Positions 58,294 to 64,000 of a stretch of 64,000 nucleotides of DNA are shown here, one piece after another (position 1 is the stretch's first letter; every line of letters starts with the position of its first letter). The DNA is from Coturnix japonica (lineage: Eukaryota > Chordata > Aves > Galliformes > Phasianidae): NCBI RefSeq assembly GCF_001577835.2, contig NC_029532.1, forward strand, positions 3,906,001 through 3,970,000. Direction: 5' to 3'. The position numbers and the translations under genes are program-made. Below the pieces are notes generated by a model. The model worked only from the letters and a program-made list of their open reading frames with translations. It made no database searches and was not told where the DNA came from.

Positions 58294-61200
58294 CTATCTG
58301 GAAGTGTCCATGTTCTCCTCCTTAAAGTTACTGCAGTGCTCTATAACTTTCCTAGGGATAAAACAGGACAAGGAAAGAGGGTTTAGTTTAATGCTTATTG
58401 CATTATGGCTGTGGGACAGTAACACAAGAACTGCTGTTAGTAGCAGGCAGTTTCTTCTGATATACATCAACCAATATTGGTATAAAACCCAGTACACTCC
58501 ACATAATCAGCTTAAGAGCTTGAATTTTCATCCTCTTGGAATTTCAAGTCATGTTGTTATATCTCCAGATCATTCATTCATGACCCCCATGCCTCAATCA
58601 TCAGACAACTTTGAACTGTATCAGAAAACATGCATACAAATGCTATCCATGCACCCTACTGTTACCTGTCCCCGCTTTTTCTATTCTTTCCATTCACTGT
58701 TCTTGGACTGTTGTGTCACCATATGTAATCTCCCTAACCTGTGATAGTCTTCTGTAGGCTTCTACCACCTCCAGCATTTAGCAGCCCTTCAGCTGCTCCC
58801 TACAAGGTACACATTCCCAACTGATCTACACTCCTCCTTAATATTCATCCTGCAGATATGAAGTTACACCTCAGTGATGAAGTATAGTGATGACGGGGAC
58901 TATCAGGGTAAGAGATGCAATAAGCAGCATGGCTTTCTTGCCCAACAAAGCCACTTCTAGAACCTATTTGCCTGGTATCCATGAACAGTGACTATCAGTG
59001 TTTATTGCAAATATATCAACACCTCTAAACTTCTATCTTTTCCTGCTCTTTGATTGTGTTTGTTTCACCCATCATACACAGCTCAGGCCTTTCGTTGGTA
59101 GCTTTCCTTGATGTAGGGGAACAGGAAACTAAACTGAAGTGTATAGGAAATTGGTAATCACATCTTGAGCCTCTGATTAATCAGCTGAGGCAAGTGTTGG
59201 GTCAGCTGTGGGAGCACAGGTGAGAGTAATGGAGCTGTGCTCCTGGATGGGATGGAGCTTGACTCCACCTCCTCCAGACCTCATTTAAGGGCTGACCACC
59301 ACTAAGGCAGCATCTCTTGGAGATTGCTCCTTGGTGGAGATTGCCTCCCAGCAGACTGAAGGCTTCCATATGGGTGAGTTTTTCCTGTAAATAACCTTTT
59401 GGGTATTTACTGCTATCTTTCCATTATTGTCACTGTACATGAAGTTAAACTGAATGTTTGATTACAGTGCATTAGTTTCCTACCAGGCCATTTCCTTGGT
59501 CTCTTGCCGTGCTGAGGCCATCTTAATCATGTCCTTCAGAAGGGGAATCCCACCTTCTTTGATCAGCAGTGGGCAGTACTTGTCAGCTGCAAAGAAATAA
59601 GACAGGTCCTTGTGAATCTTTCCAAAAGCAGTATAAAGAGTGGCAGGAGGGGAAGGATGCTGCTGGAGAAGTAACAAAACTTCAGTTTTTTATGGAGCCA
59701 ACCCATTAAGGGTGTCTTGTCTATAAAAGTAAGGTACAAAATGACTGAGAAATAAGAGCGTGGACAGAGGGATCTAAACACTGAAGGAATTTCCTATACA
59801 CTACATGTTGGTTTTAGCTTGGCTATACTGTCTGAACATTAAATTATTCAAATAAGGTTCTTGCTAACTACATAGCTAAACTAGGATAAGTTTTTCTGCT
59901 AAGAATCTTAGATCCACTGTGTGAACTTGTGCAGTGGGTGTGATATTAAAACTTACGGTAAACAGAGACCAAGTTATACAGTGCCCAGGTAGCCCAGTGC
60001 TGGCTGACAGGAGAGATCCCTTGTGGAAGAAGTCGAAGGATTGGTTCAAATGACCTGCACAGAAACATTGCACAAGTTGTTAAAAATCCAAGAACAACTT
60101 CTTTCAGCACCTTTGTCACTCAAAGCAGTACATAGTCTGAGTTCATAGATACCATAGCAGTAAATCCTTTAGCATGTTAAAGATTCTGGCATCAAAGACC
60201 AAGTCTGTGTCACATGGCAATGCTGGCAGGCTTACAGGCCCTACCATTTCAGCATAAACATGCTGTCCAAATAAACAGCCACAAGGAAGTCAGCTGATGT
60301 CTATTCTCTATCAGACATTTTATGATGACAGCTGAAACAGCACCACTGAGAGCTCTGCAGAAGGTCCAATGCAAAATTATACCCATCCAATGCTGGCTGC
60401 TCACATGCAATAGCTGCTCTGTTTCTTATGACAACAATAACGTGTGCGTACCGTAGCTAAGGCAGTGGAATGCCATTTGTTTGGGATCCCTGCCAAGCAC
60501 TATGGGAAAACAGAGCACCTGATACCCTTATAGAGGAAAAGCTTTGGAGTGTTCCACCAGCTCTATTAACCCGTTAAGAGATTTCTGGACACTCTGTCTA
60601 GATATTCTCTAAAGGAAAGTGAAAGCTACAGCAATGCATGTGACTTTCAGAATAAAACAGCACTGAAGTGGTGTAAAGGGTCTCAGAGAACACTATTGAG
60701 TCAGTCTCAGCAGACAGTCAGATCATGGGTTTCCTGAACTATACAGTTCCATCAGAAGCATGCAGGATAAATTCTGCTGTGTTCCCAGCTCCCCCCATAA
60801 GAACTGCCAGGCAAGGTATTCTATTTCAACAGTGTGTGTAACATGCTGCCTTGACTCAAAGGAAGATGTGAAACTCTCACTAAAGAATGTATTCATCAGA
60901 GCTTCTCCTTCACTCTAAGCAGAGCCTTCATGCTCAGCTGTGTCTCTTTCCTTTTGCCTGTTGGCGTTTGCTTTCTGTGACAATCCTGGCTCCAGGTAAA
61001 TTGGCCAAACTTCTCTGTTTCTCACCTGTAATTGATATTTCTTCTGGAGTTGATGTCCCAGCTCTGGATGGCTGCCCACATCCTCTTTACAACTTCCTCC
61101 CGATGGGGCTCACATATACCCCAAGCCTCCGGACCATCAAACATGATATGGGAGAGCACACCGCAGGCATTATAGGATACCTCAATCCCATCTGCTTTGC

Positions 61201-63897
61201 TTTCCAGCAGATTGCTGCCAAGAGAGAAGAAATCATTTACAGGTGCCAGAATAACCATATTCAGCATCTTACAAAAACAAAAACCATCACGTCTTTAATC
61301 TACAATCAGAGAGGATTATTGAGGAAAATATCTCCAGCCTGAAACAGGAGTTGTGACCTTCAGAGATAACAGCTTTTCAGTGGCATTAACATCACAACCA
61401 AACCCTTACAGTCCAATGCATTCACAAAGGTATCTTATTATTTCCTTTTAGCTTTTTTTGAATGATGAAAAACCCCAATCTGATGCATCAGAAGCTGAAA
61501 ACTCTCCAGGTGACATGGGAGCAGAGCTCCAGAGCACCCCCCTGCCTCAGCCCAGCTGTGTGTTAGCTCAGCACTCACCTGAACACACTGATGAACTGGG
61601 AGGTCATGAGCTGAGGACGGAGTTCCCTGACCTCAGCCACATTGCCCAGGAGGCCCAACATATTGCGATGCAGCTCCTGTTTCTCTGGGAACTCCTAAGA
61701 AATCAAGATATAGGATTATACAGTAGCAGAGACATAGCGACAATAAGAATGGGAAACTATGCAGAAAGCACATCTAGAAAGGATGAAGATTTTTGGGTAG
61801 CTACCAGTGGTTTTTTAGTAGATTTCTAATGGCATATCTAGCATTCAAGATATGTGTGATATGAGAAAATCAAGGCTGGAGTCTGTCATTCACTGCTGCC
61901 CTGCTTAAGGAAGACTGTGTACAAGATAGGAAAAAGGAAGATGTGCTGAGTTTAAGTTTCTCTGTTCTGGTTGGGTGGCTGGATCAGAGCAAGAATGAAA
62001 CATGCAACCTTTTTCCATTTATGCAATATAGGAAGTATTGCTTATGAGTTAGCTTAACTATTTTCGTCTCCACTGCTAACGTCAGCATTCATCTAGAGGA
62101 AACCAGCCTTACTTACTTTCAAGCACTCCAAGAACAGTTTCATACCGCTGTAGTTGAGGAACATCTCACAGTTGTCAGGAGTCTCATCAGTAATATTCCA
62201 GAGGGCGCTCCATGAGAACTCCATCACCTGATCGCACTGTAAAGATGAAGAAACAGCTTTGCTAATGTAAGAGCCTCCAACACCACCCCAGATAACCTCA
62301 GAGGTAAGAAAATCTTATTATTTACTTTCAACTTGTTTGCAAGTGGGTTTTTGTTTTTAAATTATTTTTGCCTCCCTGCCATGTTTGTCCCTTCAGCCCT
62401 CACCTCTGTGACAGCAAATTCTGCAGTGCCAGCTGGGATGTCCCATATTAGGTAGAGAAGCTGGGCTGGCACTTCAGACTATCTCTATGCTTAAGTCAGA
62501 GTAAAGAAAATACGATGTATACATTTTAGCGGGTAACACTCACCGTTTTATCAGCCAGCTTCTTCTGAATCAATTTTAGCATTGTCTGTGGGCAGAGGAA
62601 GGGGAACAGTGAGAACAGTTCAAGAATCACAGGGCTCAAAGCAACATGTCACAGTCCCTGTACTGCTGGGTTTGTAGTCAATGTCTGGAATGTGGTGTAA
62701 CTGCAACAAAGCAGCGGCCCCTGCAGTTTTTTGAAAGGGGTGAGATATGCATTGATGTAAGTTGGAAATCTGATGCAAGTTCAGGGAGATGCAGAAGGAG
62801 AGAGTCAAAAGGTTTTACGAGTTCTGGAAAGTGGTGAAGGTGTGTCAGGTCACACTGCTTTCATGGACAGCCTGTCACTGAGACCATGACTTCTAGTGTT
62901 GGCAAGCCAGTAAAAAATGCCACATGGAGGGACAGGGTTCAGGATAGGTTAGTCTTGCTGGAACAATAGCTCCCTTTTGTGATAACGGTAAGCTTGGTTC
63001 ACTGCCTGGATGAGTTTGGTGACTGGCTGCAAGGAAATGGTGGTAGCCTGGGTTAAGGATAAGAAGACACCTTGGGACCATACCAACCATGACAAAACCC
63101 ATCTTGCCCACAGCTTCTTTATGATCGTTGTCCACCTGGCAGACCAGAGCATTACAGAGGTGCACAGCAATACGCTGGATAGACTCATCCTGCCGGCTCT
63201 GGTTGAGGATGTTCAGCAGCAGCTCATTTACTCGGCGGTACTGGAACTCCAGCTCCTCAGGAATGCTGAAGTTACACAGTGTCAGGCAGCAGTTCCGCTG
63301 TACCTGGGTAAGGAAGCAAATGCTGCACCAAGTGGCAAGGAAAACATGACCTAATTGCCTTGTGTTCCTTTGATGCTTGGTATTGAAACCACCGCAGTAG
63401 TGTTTGACTACTACAGTTTGCTACCCTCCTCCCTAGAACCTTGCTTTAGCTATGATCTCAGTAGGTTCTTCTTCCTTACTGTCGCTATGGTCTCAAGTGG
63501 CCACTCAATCACCCAGTGTGTATCACTTTCTAAGCCAGTTTTTCACTGTCTATATATAAACTATATATATAAATACATATATACATATATGAATATAAAT
63601 ACATATGTAAATATACATAAACTTATGTATAAGGCTTATAAGACACAAATCCTAACACCAGGCTAAAGATGTAACACAGGGAAAGAGAACTATGGGAGCC
63701 AAAGCAAGCTGGGCAGCTCTTACTGTGACTTCCTGGTAGGACTCCATGCCATTCAGCACCACCTGGATGACCTGGCGTCGCAGCTTTATGCTCTGCTCCA
63801 TGCGGTACTCGGAGTTGGTCAGGTAAAACAGCGCAGCACTGCCTGTCACCTGGATGTTTTTGTCATCCTTGTGGCACTTGAGGGCTGTGATCACCAG
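58294..63897 (-). CDS. ZER1: Protein zer-1 homologue (CUL2 substrate receptor), C-terminal exons, 5' partial
   Basis: Eight exons in transcript order: 63897-63724, 63303-63088, 62585-62544, 62236-62117, 61694-61579, 61214-61026, 60054-59957 with 59586-59484, and 58351-58294 (nine blocks in total including the last). The frame closes; about 370 C-terminal residues of some 766 are present and the 5' part lies beyond 64000. ZER1 is a substrate receptor of CUL2 ubiquitin ligase; with ZYG11B it recognises glycine N-degrons. This half is the armadillo-like repeat domain. The blocks carry VQRNCCLTLCNFSIPEELEF, FSWSALWNITDETPDN, LGLLGNVAEVRELRPQ, VSYNACGVLSHIMFDGPEAW and HWATWALYNLVSVYP. The pocket residues known from ZYG11B (Trp-Asn..Asp in WNITD and Asn..Glu in NVAE) are intact. 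The end is VIEHCSNFKEENMDTSR. A Trp stands at the last junction (MAWKV) where I remember Arg in human. Confidence 0.96.
59112..59471 (+). repeat. Possible solo LTR or other dispersed repeat in the last ZER1 intron
   Basis: This stretch reads unlike the surrounding intron. It has a TG start, a cggp-poor promoter-like part with catttaagggctgacc, duplicated words (ggagattgctcc and ggtggagattgcctcc), then taaataaccttttgggtat and an end in ttaca or tgca. The layout resembles an old solo LTR of an avian endogenous retrovirus in antisense orientation to ZER1. No internal viral sequence and no clear flanking duplication was seen. Family not identified; treated as a degraded fossil. Confidence 0.3.
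63548..63640. repeat. TA-rich simple sequence in ZER1 intron
   Basis: Alternating ta, ata and aca words (tatatataaactatatat and following) between two ZER1 exons. Typical intronic microsatellite-like sequence with no coding potential. Confidence 0.8.
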
Positions 63898-64000
63898 CTG
63901 CAAGGAAGGAATGTGAAGCTTCAGTGCCACTGTCTTTCTGTTGAGTCTTGGACTGACAGTTATGGCTGTGTGTGGTAAAGGCTGTTACAAGGCTGCAAGG

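Overview
The window looks like a gene-dense piece of a bird genome, most likely chicken or another galliform. The region matches human 9q34.11 and corresponds to chicken chromosome 17 (placement from memory, not searched). Six protein-coding genes were recognised by exon-by-exon translation and splice-site reading. In order they are SPTAN1 (3' end, +), DYNC2I2/WDR34 (complete, -), SET (complete, +), PKN3 (complete, +), ZDHHC12 (complete, -) and ZER1 (3' half, -). Order and orientation match the mammalian block. CR1 LINE tails, short introns and GC-rich first exons fit a bird microchromosome.

Layout. 1-2.9 kb: last six exons of alpha-II spectrin with its EF-hand tail. 3.07-8.86 kb: nine coding exons of the dynein-2 intermediate chain DYNC2I2, tail-to-tail with SPTAN1, with a CpG-rich promoter carrying an X-box-like site and a CRE. 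9.1-18.2 kb: a gene-poor interval with one CR1 tail and no gene I can support. 18.3-26.0 kb: SET, with a large CpG island that holds a regularly spaced run of NRF1 sites, eight coding exons and a long 3' UTR. 26.0-29.6 kb: non-coding, with an AT-rich block that resembles a conserved regulatory element. 29.6-46.9 kb: PKN3, with 22 coding exons read. 46.9-49.4 kb: 3' flanks of the convergent PKN3 and ZDHHC12. 49.4-51.9 kb: ZDHHC12 (five exons). 52-58.3 kb: intergenic sequence plus the probable ZER1 3' UTR, with CR1 pieces and simple repeats. 58.3-64 kb: the last eight coding exons of ZER1, which continues past the window edge.

The genes do not form a pathway. They are an old syntenic neighbourhood: cytoskeleton (SPTAN1), ciliary transport (DYNC2I2), chromatin and PP2A inhibition (SET), Rho-effector kinase (PKN3), Golgi palmitoyltransferase (ZDHHC12) and a CUL2 substrate receptor for glycine N-degrons (ZER1). 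I saw no RNA gene, CRISPR array or intact mobile element. The points most worth a second look are the four NRF1 palindromes at 51-53 bp spacing upstream of SET, a mirror-symmetric pyrimidine tract beside them, the compact possibly two-way DYNC2I2 promoter, a GC-AG intron in DYNC2I2, and a PKN3 exon junction whose reading frame does not close at the obvious acceptor. I did not find a convincing new biological system.
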